A stretch of 64,000 nucleotides of DNA from Sinohyriopsis cumingii (taxonomy: Eukaryota; Mollusca; Bivalvia; Unionida; Unionidae): NCBI GenBank assembly GCA_028554795.2, contig CM068841.1, forward strand, positions 22,394,308 to 22,458,307, given 5' to 3'. Position 1 is the stretch's first letter. Each line of letters opens with the position of its first letter. The translations under genes were made by a program, and so were the position numbers. The notes beneath the pieces were generated by a model. It had not been told where the DNA came from, searched no databases, and saw only the letters and a program-made list of their open reading frames with translations. This document shows positions 25,401 to 40,400 of this stretch, in pieces.

Positions 25401-28400
25401 GGGTCTTAAGATGAGCTGACACAATGAGGTCATCTTCAAGCTGGGCTTTGTATGTCACCAGAGTCTGTAAATTTGTGAGATAATGTAGAGTACACCTTAT
25501 GTTACATTAAAAGATCCAAGATTTGTAAAGTACAAATTCGACTAATCAAGTTTTTAAATCAGTAAATCTTAACCTGAACCTGTCTGGAGGATAAGCTGTG
25601 TATTCTTGTTGCACCAAACATGTATCACTTTGGACACAGAAACAGTAACCATAACTGAGGTGGCCAAAGCATCAACAATATTACATACTCTATCATGGTT
25701 TTTGAGAGAAATATCTCTGCAAAATCAGTTGCTGTATTAAAATAAAACATGTCTAAAATATAAATAATTTTGTTTCCAGTTTGACAAGTGACCATACTTT
25801 TTTCACCTGACCCAAGAAATTTTTCCACCCACCCCCAAATTCCAGATTTACTGAATGTTGTGACCTGTCTGGATTTCATTTTTTTTCAAAGGTAACAATA
25901 TTAGACATCATGCTCATTAAGATGCTTACTATTTCTCCAAATATTTGTGTGCTGTTTGTCATGGTCAACTTCACATTTACAGCACGTTATCTCTATCACA
26001 AAATGCATAATATTTAAGTAACTACACAGATTACCTTACCTTAACATCTGAAGCAAAATTATTCTTACTGTCGTGTTCAGTTTTATTTACTTAAATTATT
26101 CACTGTAAATACAAAGTGCTCAATGATATTCCTGACTGGAATGCTACTTTGTAATTACAGTTAATTCAGACAAGAACATTTTGGATTATATTACTGTGAT
26201 TCATCAAGAGACTTAGTACATCATCACACTCCAGACCACTGGCACATTAGCATGTTCAAGAGTACAGGCACATCAACAAATTCAATATCAGAATTTATTT
26301 GGAATACCACTGGAAAATAAATTGGAACCTCATACATTTGGTCTTGTGATGGAACTTTTTTATTACTGTTTGGGATTTAATTCAAAATACTGTAAGTTTT
26401 AAAATTTTCACTTTGTTTTCTAGCTAAATAGATTATTTGTTGAATTAATTATTTAAGACCAAAGAGTCATAACATCTGTTTAAGCAGAGAGCATGGTAAG
26501 ACACCTGGGTACACATATTTTACCTAATTTTACTTTCTTCTAATAGTCGAGTCATACCAAAGACTTATGAAATGGTACTAACAGCTGCCTCACTAGGTGA
26601 GCTTAGTGTTGGACTGATCAGCCTGGCGTCAGGGTAATGGGACTGAGTGGGACATCATGCTACATGTCTACAGCATGATGACCCAGTGCTATAAATCACT
26701 ATAAAATGCCACACTGCAGATATTGTAGCGATATGACTGAAAAATTGTTAAATCTACATTAAAAATCCAAATCACACACACATTCTTCTAATATAACAAC
26801 AGATGAATACACACACACATACCCTTCTCTCTTCCACATGCAACCTTCTGTGTACTCCCTTTGAATCTAAATATATGTAATAAAGAGCTGTCATTAGTGC
26901 ACTATATTCACTTGCCACTGTTGGTGAGACCATGTCATTTGACCATTTGATCTCAAAATCAAGAGATTCTTTCTGGACATCATAATCAAACCATCCAAAA
27001 GAAGTTGCCAAATATGCAAGCTTCTAATGAACTTTGGATGTGACACTTTTTGCAGTCATTGTGACATTTATCTTTGAAATTCTGAATCAAAATCAATATG
27101 TGTCTTCTGTTGCTTTAATGCAATCCATCCACAAAATGTGATTAAGGCAAAAGACACAGACTTTCAGTTATTTTTCAGAAACCATTTTCATCCTTCTGGC
27201 TCTCTGATCTTGATCTTTGACTTATGTATCTATAATCAATATGTGTCTCACTTGTCTCAAATGCAAGTCTTGGACAAACTTTGGTCCTAGTTTGTTACAT
27301 AGACATGGAGGTTTGGAAGGATTTTACAGTAATTTGATCATGTATGCATTATCAGAAAAACATAATTTGCTATATAAAAAAATACTTTTACCATTGAATA
27401 AGTTCCACGATTACATTAGTACTGGAAGAACAGGAGGACTAAAAACAAAGCATCCAATCTCTACCATGGTTACATTTTAAATGAGATGTGACTGGAGTCC
27501 CTATATGAAGGGTAAACTATTCCTCAGGCAACACAGCATGAGGTCAATATAATAGTAATGAGAAAAAAATGATAATTTCTTACCCCCCAAAACTCTGGCC
27601 AAATCCAGCTCAAATGATAATTTCTTAAGCGCCCCCCTCCCCCATCAGGCCAAATCCAGCTCAATCCATAAACCCACATCTGTGAGGAAGCTGTGCTGTT
27701 AATAACTTGATGTGGTGCTTGTCAGTACCTCTCAGGCTCAATTCCGTTCTGCCATACTAACTTTCTGACATAAAAGCTTTAAAAGGTTGACCGTGCACAC
27801 CAGCCAATAGTTTCAATTATGTCTCAGACTGAAATATTGTAATTTAATCTTGAGGCTCTCATATAGTGCTTGGATCTCATGTGATGTAATTTTCATGAAA
27901 TTTATCTGGACCTGAGAGACTCTAAAGATCATTGATGGATTATATCATGTTTTAGAGCCTTAACCAAAAGAAAAAGACGTTTTTGGGCCCCATAACTGTT
28001 TTCCACGTGTTTCAGGTAGTGCCTGTACTTGACCTTAATATTCTCTCTCTCTTGACTGACTGATTGTGGACATTGAATAACCACCTTCTAATGGTAACCA
28101 TACAGAAACCATATTTCTTCTTAAAGTCACAGTGATCTTGATTTCAGACCTTTTGATCTCAAAATCAAAAGATGTCTTGCTTTTCTCAAATGCAGGCAAT
28201 TTACAAAGTTTACTTAAGATATCTGGTATAAAATTCAAATTACTGCGTTGAAACAGTTTACCTTCTTCCAGTCCCTGTGACTAGTACCTTTGACATGTTG
28301 AGCCTGAAATCAACAGGTTTCTTCCTTGTCCCAAATGCAAGCTACTTACAAAGTCTGGTAACAGTAAATAATGAAGAACTCAGTGAAAATGAACTAGGGA

Positions 28401-31400
28401 ACAGATGGCTGGATGGAAAGATGGATAGATAATATTACACCATAATATACTTCACCTTAAATACCTTATAATAAACCTCCAAGCTCCATTCATATGGTCA
28501 TATGGTCAAACAACTTTTGAGGTTATCTATGTATGCATGTAATTATGCCAAGCAAAGTTCATTGTCTATGTTGAGTGTTTATGCATAATCAGGCAAATCA
28601 GCCAGCACTGGGTAGATGGATTGAACAGAGCAAATCAGCTAGCACAGGGAAGATGGACTAACTGGTGCAAATCAGCTAACACAGGGTAGAGGGATTGACT
28701 GGTGAAAATCAACTAGTGCATATAGATAGATTGACTGGTGCAGATCAGCTAGCACAGGATAGATGAATTGACCATTGCAAATCATCCCAGGATAGATGGA
28801 TTGATTGGATAAAATCAGTTAGCACTGGGAACATGGATTGACCACTGCAAATCAGCTAACACAGCGTAGATTGATTAGCTGGTGAAAATCAAGATGCTGC
28901 TGCTACACTTGCATTTGTGCAATATAAATTTTTGAAAGGAAAATACATACATTACTTTTGTCCAAATATATGTTAAGTTTTACCTTCTGAAAATCAGCCA
29001 GGGATCTCTTGTGACTGGCCTGAGCTATGCTTTTCATGGCATCAATATCTGGACCAGATAACTTCAGTGCTAACTTGCCACTCACTATTGCCTGAACCTC
29101 ATCAGCTCTGGAACAGAGAACAGTTCATACATATCTCAAATTATATCACTCATTCCAAACACATCAAATAAAATCATGTTTAACCTATAGCTTCTTGGTG
29201 CAATAAGGAGTTCTTTTAAATCACTGATTTATGCTTTGCTGTCGACACCTGTTCTAAACTTACATGTAGATGCATTCCCTGTGGCTGACTTAATGTATAT
29301 ATGACGACTGTAAATCTGTAACATGGGATTAATCTCGATATATTGGCATCATCTAGTTTCAGCTAATCTTGAATTTCAGCATACATAATCCAGATGGAGA
29401 TCAGCATTTGTAACTATACATTATTTTCTTTCTGGCGGGAATAAAACTTTAACAAAAATTAGTTAGCTTCCTAAATTTACTAACATTTTGTGCTCCCTAT
29501 AAACATCTCATAAGTTGCAATTTTTTTTCTTCAAATGAAAGGAAGATATTCATAATTTAGTGCCAAGAGAATACTATCATTTGAAATCAAAAAGTTTAAT
29601 AAAATTGTATATATCCTAAAAATAGTTTGGTTGAAATTAATTAGAGGGTCTATACATGTTCACAACCTGTTTTTATTCCTGTAGGTTTAAAGGAAAAACG
29701 TGATCCCACTCATGCATAAGAAACAATTAATGGACACAACCCAGTTGCCTTGAGAACAGTTTGGTGATAATGTTCCAACTGAGAAGATAACGTTTTGTAA
29801 AAGAGTACAGTTTACATAGAAAAATTATGAGCTTGTTATTTAAGGATTTTACCCTCTTATGCCTATATCTTTCTTTATATGCCTTTATGTTGTTGAGTTT
29901 TCACAACAGATTTACCATTTGTCTTTTATTTTATGGTATATATTAACTTTTGGTTGTTGGGGATTGTCTTGCAAGAACTTTATCAAGGATTTTATATTTA
30001 CCACTTTGTTTTCTGCATTTTGTTTGGCATTATAAAGAAAAGATTGTGCTGGTGTGCTGTTAAACCCCATACACACATGCTGATATATACACACAACCTA
30101 TTTTGAAATTTTACCTTATATACTTATGCATCCAAATAAGGTCACAGAAACCCAGTTGTGGTGCTTGAATTACTCAATAGCCCATCAACCTTTCGTGTTG
30201 GCTGTTATAAAACCTCAAAATCTGAGTCTCATGAAGATATATGATATTACAATATTTGGAGTTGTTTCACAAGCCGGATAGTATGGAAGTCAACAACCAA
30301 CTGTTTAATGGAGTCATATATTCTTAGTAGATCTGAAACATGGAATCAGGGATTACCATGTCTGTGTCAGCAATTAGTGACAGGACTTTCTGTATTACTC
30401 TGGTTTCATTTTAAAAAAGGTAACATTAATAAAATTAAATGATCTGGAAAAATTAAAAGTTATTCTGAAATATTACCAAGTGTGTGAAGAAATGCTATGA
30501 ATTTGCCATGACAGAATATGCCTGGCTATTAATCCAAGCATTTAATATATGATGAACCCCTTTGGTATCTAAATTGACACTTACGTATTGAGCATGATTT
30601 TGCAAAGCAACATGTATTTAAGGGCTATCACAGCCTTGGGATTATCAATAGAATCATATCCCTCAAAAGCTTCATAAAAATAGGAGTATGCAGTCTTGAA
30701 ATCCCTCTCATCTGCAGCATGTAGAATACCTGTAATGAAATGTTTAAGCTTTATGAAAAGAAGTTACACATATCCCTTTTTCAAAGTACCACAGTTCTTA
30801 TCATCAACTGAGAAACTTTTAGGTGAAATATTTACCTAGTATTTTGCAAGTAAAACCAAAATCATAAAACTGAATCAATGAACATGTCTTGACTAGGTCA
30901 TAAGCCCTTAATCTGTAAATTTGAATAATGTAATGTTGTGAAGGGAATAAATTTATGCAACTGTTATAACGTCTAGTTTACCTTATGTCAGGGTAATTTA
31001 AATTTGTTTAATAGGAACCCATTTCATGGGATTGACACTACAACCAGTAAGCTCTGGCTTACTGACTGAACTGTAAACATATCTGACCTCTAGAGCATGT
31101 ATATGCCCATAAGTATCTCTTTCAAGAGCATGTCTAAGCCATACTTATCCTTCTCTAGAGCATGTCTATACTACATGTATCCTCTTCAAGAGCATGTCTA
31201 AGCCATAATTATCCCTTTCAAGAGCAAGTCTATGTCACAAGTATCCCCTTCAGGGGCAAGTATCCTTTTCTAGAGCAAGTCTATGTCACAAGTATCCCCT
31301 TCAGGGGTGAGTATCCTTTTCTAGAGCAAGTCTATGTCACAAGTATCCCCTTCAGGGGCAAGTATCCTTTTCTAGAGCAAGTCTATGTCACAAGTATCCC

Positions 31401-34400
31401 CTTCAGGGGCGAGTATCCTTTCTAGAGCAAGTCTATGCCACAAGTATCCCTTTCAAGAGCATGCCTATGTCACAAGTATCCACTTCAGGGGCAAGTATCC
31501 TTTTCTAGAGCAAGTCTATGCCACAAGTATCCCTTTCAAGAGCATGTCTGTCACAAGTATCCCGTTTCAAGAGCAAGTCTATGCCACAAGTAACCCTTTC
31601 AAGCACATGTCTATGCAACAAATATCCCTCTCATCATGATGTCTGTGACACAAATATCACTTTCAAGAGCATATCTATTCTACAAGCATTCCTTTAGTTA
31701 ACATACACATGTCTATTCAGCAAACAAGCATTCTGAGGACATATCTACTACCCTGCCTGATACAGATATGGCTTCTTTTTCACAGTAATGACAGGGCTGA
31801 GAGGATATGAAAGAGCTTATCTCCCTGACTCTTCAGGCTAAGTATGTCATCCATACTCTCAAAGTTTTAGACTCTTGACCATAAAAAAAAACTTTACTGA
31901 AAACTCTTAATCACGATTCTCAGATCACGCCTGAGGTCAGAGTAGGGTAGGGATGTTTGGATATAAAAGGGAAGAGCTTATTGATTCTACAGTTTAACTA
32001 TAATCAGTTATTCTTCTTGTGGGTTGGGATTTTTTACTATATGGACAAACTCAACTCAAATTGTAACTAAGAATTTTAAATGACTTTGACTTTGTTTGAG
32101 GGTTGATGGTAGGGTATGGATGGATATGAAATGGAATTGCTAAATGATTCTATATTTTGGGTATGATAATTATTCCTCATGGGGTCTGGGGTTAGTGAGC
32201 ATGTGGGAAAAAAATTAAACTTTAACCAAGAATTTAAAATGACCGACCTAGTGTCAGTGACGGAGCTAGGGCAAGAGTATGTAAATATGAAAGAAAAGTA
32301 TTTAATGATTCTATAGTTTAAGTATAATATAAGGAAACAGAAAAATTCAAACTGAAAACTCCAGAAGGAAGTTCAAATAACAATGAACCTACCAGACAGT
32401 GAGAGAAAGGGTATGGGTGCATATTATACCTTTTCCCCTCCGGGTTTGTGACTTGTGACCATAAAGAAAAACTTCAAGTGAGAGGATTTTTAAATCACCT
32501 TAACCTTGCCAGAAGGTGTCTTGTGATGAGATTTGGATTTTAACATAGCTTTAACAATTTTTCAGTCATATCACTATGATGTCTACAATGTGGCAGTTTA
32601 TAGTGACGTCTAGCACTGGAGCATCATGAAACAGACGCTCAGCATGATGTCCCACCCAGTCACATTATCATGACACCAGGCCGACTAGTCATAATACTAA
32701 CATCTTAATGCTGAATGCCAAGCGAGGCAGCCGTTAGTACCATTTTTATAAGTCTTTGGTACAAGTGTGCCGGGGATCGAACTCACAACCTCGTGCATCC
32801 GAGGGTGACACTCTAACCACATGGCCACTGGAACAGTCTGCCGGAAGGTAGGGCGGTGGTAAGGAGGTGCATGAATATGAAAGAGCAGAACTTCATGATT
32901 CTATTATTTTTCACTTTCTGTGAATGGAACCAATGAACATAGAGATAAAGTTGAACCAATGAACACAGAGATAAAGTTGAACCAATGAACACAGAGATAA
33001 AGCTGAACCAAAACCATAACAATTGCTAACATCTCTGCCTGGTTGTTATACTCATTTCAAACCCTTGTAAAAGCACCTGAGATAACAAACCAGAATCCTA
33101 AAGATGCTGACTGCAAAAACAATTTAATTCAAATTTTACAAATCCCAAGCAGAACAAGTTGCATCCATTTTAATAGTGGGAAGTATGTTTCCCTAAGCTT
33201 TATCTTCAGTCCCACCAATAAACACATGAGTAAGTAAAATAAACTTTTTCCATAACAGTGTACTGGACATTATCTCCAAAAATGTCCAAACTCTTCTCAC
33301 ATTCTGGCATCAAGGTTTATAAGATTGTTCCACAAAATCATATTTGCTCTTTTGTTCAAGCTTTATTCCATGTAAAACTGCAGAATATCAGGACTAGGAG
33401 CTTCAGTTTGAGATATTTCATTAAATCATTTTTTTAGAATTCATGGCCTTAGATTTGGCCTATCACCATTATCAACCATTTATTTTTTACATTCCCTGCT
33501 GCAAAGTGATTTACTGAGACTAAATCACTGTGACTTAGGCACTATGAAGTGATTTTGAATGCTGGACATGACATCAAACTTCTGTCATAAAAAGACTAGG
33601 TTCCAATTTCACTAAATTTCTAAAATCAAATTGACATGTTGCATTAACTTGCTGATGATCTTGTAGAAATTAAATTTTGGCAATAATGGGATTTCTGTGA
33701 AAAGTATATAAAATACAAGAAAAAAATTGGACATTTGGGAAGCTAATTGTTCTTGACAAGCAAGTTAAGGAATTTCCCAAATTTGAGGAAAACCTCACTT
33801 TTTCCTTCTAGATAAAACTAATAAGACTAATTTTGGGAAAATACATGATACTATGACTGTATTTTCATCCCTAATGCCTGCCTAATGTTCCACAAAATAC
33901 TCAAAATTCTAAACCAAGCAATAAATATGATATTCAAAAATAACACTCTGAGAAAGAAGAGATGTTTTAATAGTGAAACTGCAGCAAAACCAAAATGATG
34001 TTTGCAGCGGAAGATGAGCATTTAAATGATTCAGAGCAGACTGAAGGCTTAACTAAACAAAAGTTTTCAGGAAAGAAGTTTTCGTGTTTTTTGAACAGCA
34101 ATGTGTCTGAAAAGCTGTCTTAGAAAATGTAAATGCAAAAGAATGTATTTGTAAATGACTGTGTTTACCCGACTGCAAATCCAGTGCTGCCTGAAGTTTT
34201 GGAGGGCAGTAGATTCCATTGGCTGTTGTTCTACCTGATGTCAGTGCAGCTCTATGCACCAACAAATAAAAAAAGTAAATGAATTTGAAAGATAGATTTG
34301 ATGTCTTAACGACAGATTTTACAAATACAGAATTTTATCTAACTTCAATTTGCAAGTAAATAGATTTTGTTTGTGATTGGTGAAAATAATATTGTGCTTA

Positions 34401-37400
34401 GAGCTGTTTTAGTGACTGGTTAAAATATTAATGTCCTGAGAGATTTTGTTGGTGATTAGTTGAAATAATGTCCTGAACAATTTTGTTGGTGATTAGGTGA
34501 AATAATGTCCTGAACAATTTTGTTGGTGATTAGGTGAAATAATGTCCTGAACAATTTTGTTGGTGATTAGTTTAAATAATGTCCTGAACAATTTTGTTGG
34601 TGATTAGGTGAAATAATGTCCTGAACAATTTTGTTGGTGATTAGTTGAAATAATGTCCTGAGAGATTTTGTTGGTGATTAGTTGAAATAATGTCCTGAGA
34701 GATTTTGTTGGTGATTAGTTGAAATAATGTCCTGACAGATTTTGTTGGTGATTAGTTGAAATGTCCTGACAGATTTTGTTGGTGATTAGTTGAAATAATG
34801 TCCTGACAGATTTTGTTGGTGATTAGGTGAAATAATGTCCTGACAGATTTTGTTGGTGATTAGTTGAAATAATGTCCTGAGAGATTTTGTTGGTGATTAG
34901 ATGAAATAATGTCCTGACAGATTTTGTCAGCAATTAGTTGAAATAATGTCCTGAGAGACTGTGTTGATGATTAGTTGAAATAATGTCCTGGGAGATTGTG
35001 TTGGTGATTAGTTGAAATAATGTCATGAGAGATTTTGTTGGTGATTAGTTGAAATAATGTCCTGAGAGATTTTGTTGGTGATAGTTGAAATAATGTCCTG
35101 ACAGATTTTGTTGGTGATTAGTTGAAATAATATCCTGACAGATTTTGTTGGTGAATATAACAGAAATTAAATAAAACATATATTTATGTGCAAGCAAGTA
35201 TAAAATTTGGATCAGTAACCCACCTAGCTTTTGGTAAGTTACTGAGAGCATGGTACACTTTACTCTCCAACAGCTGAACCTCCACTAGCAGAGCTTTGTC
35301 ATCAAGTTTCTTCAACTCTCTTAACAGGGAGGAGCCTGTTGATAGATTGAAATATAAACAATGAAATAATATTCACATTGTAACGTGCTTGGCTGCTAAA
35401 ATATTACAAAAGTAAAACCATCATTGTCATCCTAAAACCCTCATATCATAAACTCTTATTCACATTTTAAGAAACCTTGTAATATTTTGTCAAATTGGGG
35501 TGGGTGGGTGGGTGTAAATTATGAATCACTGTGAATAGTTAATCATAATAATATTAGGGAAATTAACTATTGCTACCTGCCTAATTCAGTCCATCATGTA
35601 GACTATAATGGTACTATCAACAGGAAAAAAACTCCTCTGAAATAAAAGTATAATTATCTTCCCAGGCTTTCACTAGGTGACTACCCATATCCCCAACTGT
35701 TTATCTGTTTAAATGTGAGTGATACAACAACAAGAATGCTCACAATAGCCAGGAGGTATAAGAGGGTTTGTTTGCAATGTTACTTGATATGAATTGGAGA
35801 AACACCACTTATAAAAATGTTCTTTCCCTGTCAAATATATTACCCAATCACAGTAACATTCGGAGAATAGATAAGACTAGAGAAAATGTAACAGTTCCAA
35901 CCGCAACCCTGGTAACAAACAGGAAGACATGATCCTTATAATCATCATATGAAAGGTAAGACAACACTCCTAAGTGAGAGGCAGCAGAAATGAGGGACAA
36001 TTATATATCAAACAACACATAACTGCCATGAAGCTTGAATCAGAGGGCAAGGAAGAATGTAGTTTCCCTATTTAAAAAAAATCTGCAGTGAAAGTGTTAA
36101 ACCAATTATTATGAACTGGCATTAACAAGGTCTGGTAGGCATCTGGGCAACAGCCACCAATAGCATTAGATTCTCTTTTCTGCACAGTAAAAGCTTAAGA
36201 AAGCTGACTGTGCATGACAGCCGCAATAAATATCAAAGATAGCTATAATCTCATGCTAATGTATCTAGCAGGTTATCTAGCATTGTGAGATCTCTGACAC
36301 TGGCAAAGAATCCCCCATTTCAGCCAAAAGATAGAAGCTAGGAGGTGACGTCCTGCTTTCCCTCCTTAACAAAGGAGAAAACGTCTCCTTTAAATCTAAC
36401 AAATGCTTTCAATGCATTTATGATAGCACTTCACAGCACAAACTGAGTCTTGCAGAATCATCTCTCTAAAAAGATCAGTTACAAAGAAAGTCAATGACAA
36501 CCTTCAGATTGTCCACAGACAGCAACTGACTAACATCAACACAAACGACCAAAATGGCATCCAATTCATCCTGCAAGCCATTTCTTTGGAGGCTTGGAGA
36601 CAAGATATTGGGCTTCCTCTCCCCTTAACAGACAGCTTCCTGTGCTGTAATAACTACTGCCATTAATATTACTGCTGTTGTCTTATGAAAGAAGGATTGT
36701 TGTTGTAGGGTTTAATGCCATTTCTCAGCACAAGATAGACTATACATGGCGGCCAGTATAACTGGTGGAGGAAGAACCCTGGAAAACCCAGGGAAGAACC
36801 ACCGACCCACGAGAAGCTACTGGCAGGCTTTCCCACTAACCCACGCTAGCCGAGCCTTGGACTTGAACCCACGCAGACAGAGGTGAGATGGCAGTGACCC
36901 GGAACGGTGAACGCTTTAGACCACTCGGCCACTCGGGGCCCCATGAAAGAAGGAAGGACAAGGTAAGATGAGTCAGACAGGCAATTTCTGTATTGTGTAC
37001 TTCTTAACATTTTAAATATTGCCTCTGAATATTAGTGTAGTTTCAAAAGGCAATGTGTGTGTGCAAAGTGTGGTGAGATGCACAATTAACAATTTTGGCA
37101 ATGATGCAAGAAGATGCCCATCCATATTCATTACCTGCTTTCTCTTCAAATCTGAAGACAGCATTTCTAATTAACTTTTGAGGTTGCCTGAACACTCTAT
37201 GCACTCTGAGGTTGCCTTAACACTTGGTGATCTGTCTTGTAGGACAGATATGACAACTACTTCTCTGACCTTAGTTTGGAACTTTTACATGATAGGTATC
37301 TGAATGTGTCTTCTATTATTGGATTGAAAATGATGACAGCAGCTAGCTTTACATGAAATGGTCGACAACCATCTTATGGGACTGAGTCAGTAAACAAAAG

Positions 37401-40400
37401 GTGGAGACTAGATGATGGCATGAGAGGACATCCGATGATAGCAAATAGAACACAGACCTCATAAATCAAGGTTTAACTTTGTCCTTTCATGGTAGCATTG
37501 GGGTTTTACACCTTGCTGAGGTTATCTTTATATGCAAGTAATGTTGGGAAGAGTTGAAGAATTGTAATTTATAGACAAGGATAACTATGTGTGAGTATGT
37601 GTGTTTTGTATTTGTAACATAGCTTTAACATTTTTTCAGACATATTGCTATGTCTGCAGTGTGGCAGTTCATAGTAATGTCTAGCACTGGGGCATCATGT
37701 CACAGACACGTAGTATCATGTCCCACCCAATCACATTATCCTGACACTAGGTGTTATGTGTTTAGGCTCTCATAAACAGTAACAAGAAAAAAGTGAAGAC
37801 AACAAGCTTTATAAAATTTAACAAATAATTTATTTCCCTAGAACAAAGTAAAAATGAGGAAAAGAACTCATAGTTTTAACAATCAAAACGAAAAATAATC
37901 CATGAATTAAAAATTGGAAGTCCTATTTAAAAAATGTTCTAATGAATTTGAGTTTGAGTCCCAATTAAAATCCAAAATGTAAGGCAATGACATATATTGT
38001 AGCCAGTATAATAATGATGTGTCTACAGTTCTTTGTTGTACTATGGAAAATATCATTCCAGTTTTGAATTCCAAATAAAATTTCAATAAATGTCTTTGTC
38101 CACAAATTCTGTATGAGCACTTAAATATTCCCAGGGATAAGAATTAATCTCTTAGAATCCAAATAATCAGAAGAAAAATTTAAAATTTAACTCCATCTGG
38201 TCATAACAGAAAAAATACCACCTTGACGTCAAAGTGTTTAAAAGCCCAACTCCAATTATTTCTCAATACATCACTATATCTGACTACTGCGCAATTCCAG
38301 TAAAACCAGAATTTCGAAATAGAGGCTATTCACATGTGTAAAGTCACATGCACCAAGCAAATCCAATTTAATTTGAAAATGAAAAATGCAGAAAATGCTA
38401 TTTAGGCAGCAAATCCAACATTTGTATAAAGAATACTGCATTTTATGTACCAAAGGCACACAGGAGTAATTAGCGTATATGCCAAAGAAAATTTTCAAAC
38501 ATTTCAAATTGATTTGTTTCAACAGATTACTATATACTTGCTTCCAACTGCATAATGCATAGACCCAGAGCTGCCACTGTATATTGCTCCAACAGATGTA
38601 TCTATGCAGTTTGTTTGGAGTAATCAAAAGCACAGCTCCTGATCTGCCAGTGCATTCTGTTTGCAGTTGGACCAAAAATCTTAAGCGAGTATATATGGTA
38701 GGTAAACAATACAGTGGTCCCCATCATTTATAGCCACCAATTCTGCACTGGGAAAGTGGCCTTATAAGACAGATGGCCTTTCCAGAGGAGGTCTATATTT
38801 CTGAGATGTGTATGTATATATGTATATAGTCGGAAAGCTACATATAACTTAAAGTAGTTAATATCTTCATTTAAAGGTAGCATTAATTATCAAAACATTC
38901 TTGTCTTAAAAACAGATGTATTTCAAGGTAAAATAAATCAATAGCTCGTATTCTTAGGCATGAAATGTCTGTGGTATTGTTGGCATGTGCATTACAAAAT
39001 CATTCAAAAATGTTATCCGAGTCTTGGTACATACATTGTTTTGTATTTAAAATAATTCTCTTTCCGTTTACTCCATTTTCCCACTGCTACAGAATGTTCT
39101 TTTTATTTTACACCCTTGTTTATTTGAGTCTTCCAACATAAACTTTTGGGCATGTGAACTCTCCCCATGTTGAATAACATTTATTTTTCTTCTAAAGTAT
39201 TATTTCTTCATTTATGTGATGACATGTTAAAGTTCTGTAATGATTTATTATTATGTGGCTAATTGTACAATACTGCGATTTAATTTTGTAGACGAAACAT
39301 TTGTAAACGAAGGAAGTGATACTGTCACATGATTTTTCAGTCTTTGTCTTGTACCCTGTTTTTTTTAACGTTAATTGTTTCTCTGTGTGTGTTTGTGTGT
39401 GTGTTTTAATCCACAAAATCTATTTTTAGCCTATCTTTCCATGTTATCATCTTGACAATTACGTTGGTCGTAATCATCAATTTAGCTAAGCTATAATTAT
39501 GAAAATGTATGACTTACAAAGTGAAAATGTTCAATAACTGATAAAAAAAAGTTATACATCTGCTATCAGTTTTGAAATCAAACTTTTTTTTTGCCATGAC
39601 TGCAAATATTTCAAGACTTCATATAAACAATACAGGAAATCATTCTACTTAAATCTTTCTTTTCTTTGTATCCTAAAAACTATATTACAAATTGCAAGAA
39701 ACTTACCCAACTGTAGAGCATCCTGGTATCTCTTTGTGTCATAATATAGGGCAACTAAACGGGCCTGAAAATAAATCAACACGTGGAAAAGAACTGAAAA
39801 GACAAATACTTTAACTCTATGGCAACTAAAAATCTATCTCTCCAATAACTGCCATCTCTTGAATAACCCTCTCCTCCCATGACCTTTAAATGTTTGAAAT
39901 GATCAAAGAAGAGAACCAATTTAAGTAGGTTCCAGCTTTGCTTTGTCTTACTTTATCTCCTGGACAAATAAAGGGAAAAAATATTTTTGTATATGAAAGA
40001 TTAACATGTACAAAACTTTCCATATCAATTACATCACTGAGGTGATTGTGGCTTAATGCTGAAACTGTTATGTTTCTATGTTGGTTAGCTGGGAATGACA
40101 ATTGACTCTAATCTTAAGATCAAAAAAAAAAACATTGGGATTTTGCCTTGATCTTAGAATATAAAAATAAAACATATGGATTTTGCTTTGATCTTCAGAT
40201 AACGTAAATGAATTTTTAAGATCCTCCAATTAAAATATGTCATTGAAATAATCATCATATTAACCATTTTAATAAGAAACTTTGAAAAAATATTAACATT
40301 TCATTTCATGCACAATAAAACAATCAGGGAACAAATCTATAGAGTATTCACTGTAGCATTTTTAATGAATAAACATTTTTTTTGTTCATTTTTGAAAAAA

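Larger units (their letters stand above)
25465..28983 (-). other. PSMD11: PSMD11 intron 9
   Basis: 3.5 kb. Contains a 5'-truncated SINE1, two blocks of the TGACCTTGACC-type array, a dispersed repeat and a 37-bp minisatellite. The part 25465-26540 shows nothing recognisable. Confidence 0.85.
30730..34168 (-). other. PSMD11: PSMD11 intron 7
   Basis: 3.4 kb. Contains the 51-bp array, a degenerate array interrupted by SINE1 copy d, and a 26-bp triplication. From 33050 to 34168 nothing is recognised. Confidence 0.85.
35336..39706 (-). other. PSMD11: PSMD11 intron 5
   Basis: 4.4 kb. Contains a dispersed repeat, SINE2, a SINE1 fragment, a foldback MITE and a Tigger-like relic. From 37755 to 38525 nothing is recognised. 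Confidence 0.85.

Noticed and set aside
31162..31639. Open frames with [17 protein letters not shown] repeats
   Set aside because: They are the 51-bp minisatellite, which is also a multiple of three. No domain is present.
36860..36942. Possible minus-strand tRNA-Leu/Ser gene
   Set aside because: The tRNA-like part continues into a unique body and tail flanked by a target-site duplication, so it is a SINE.
38274..38675. 133-codon open frame, minus strand
   Set aside because: Overlaps the foldback MITE and has a Cys/Leu/Ile-rich random-looking composition.
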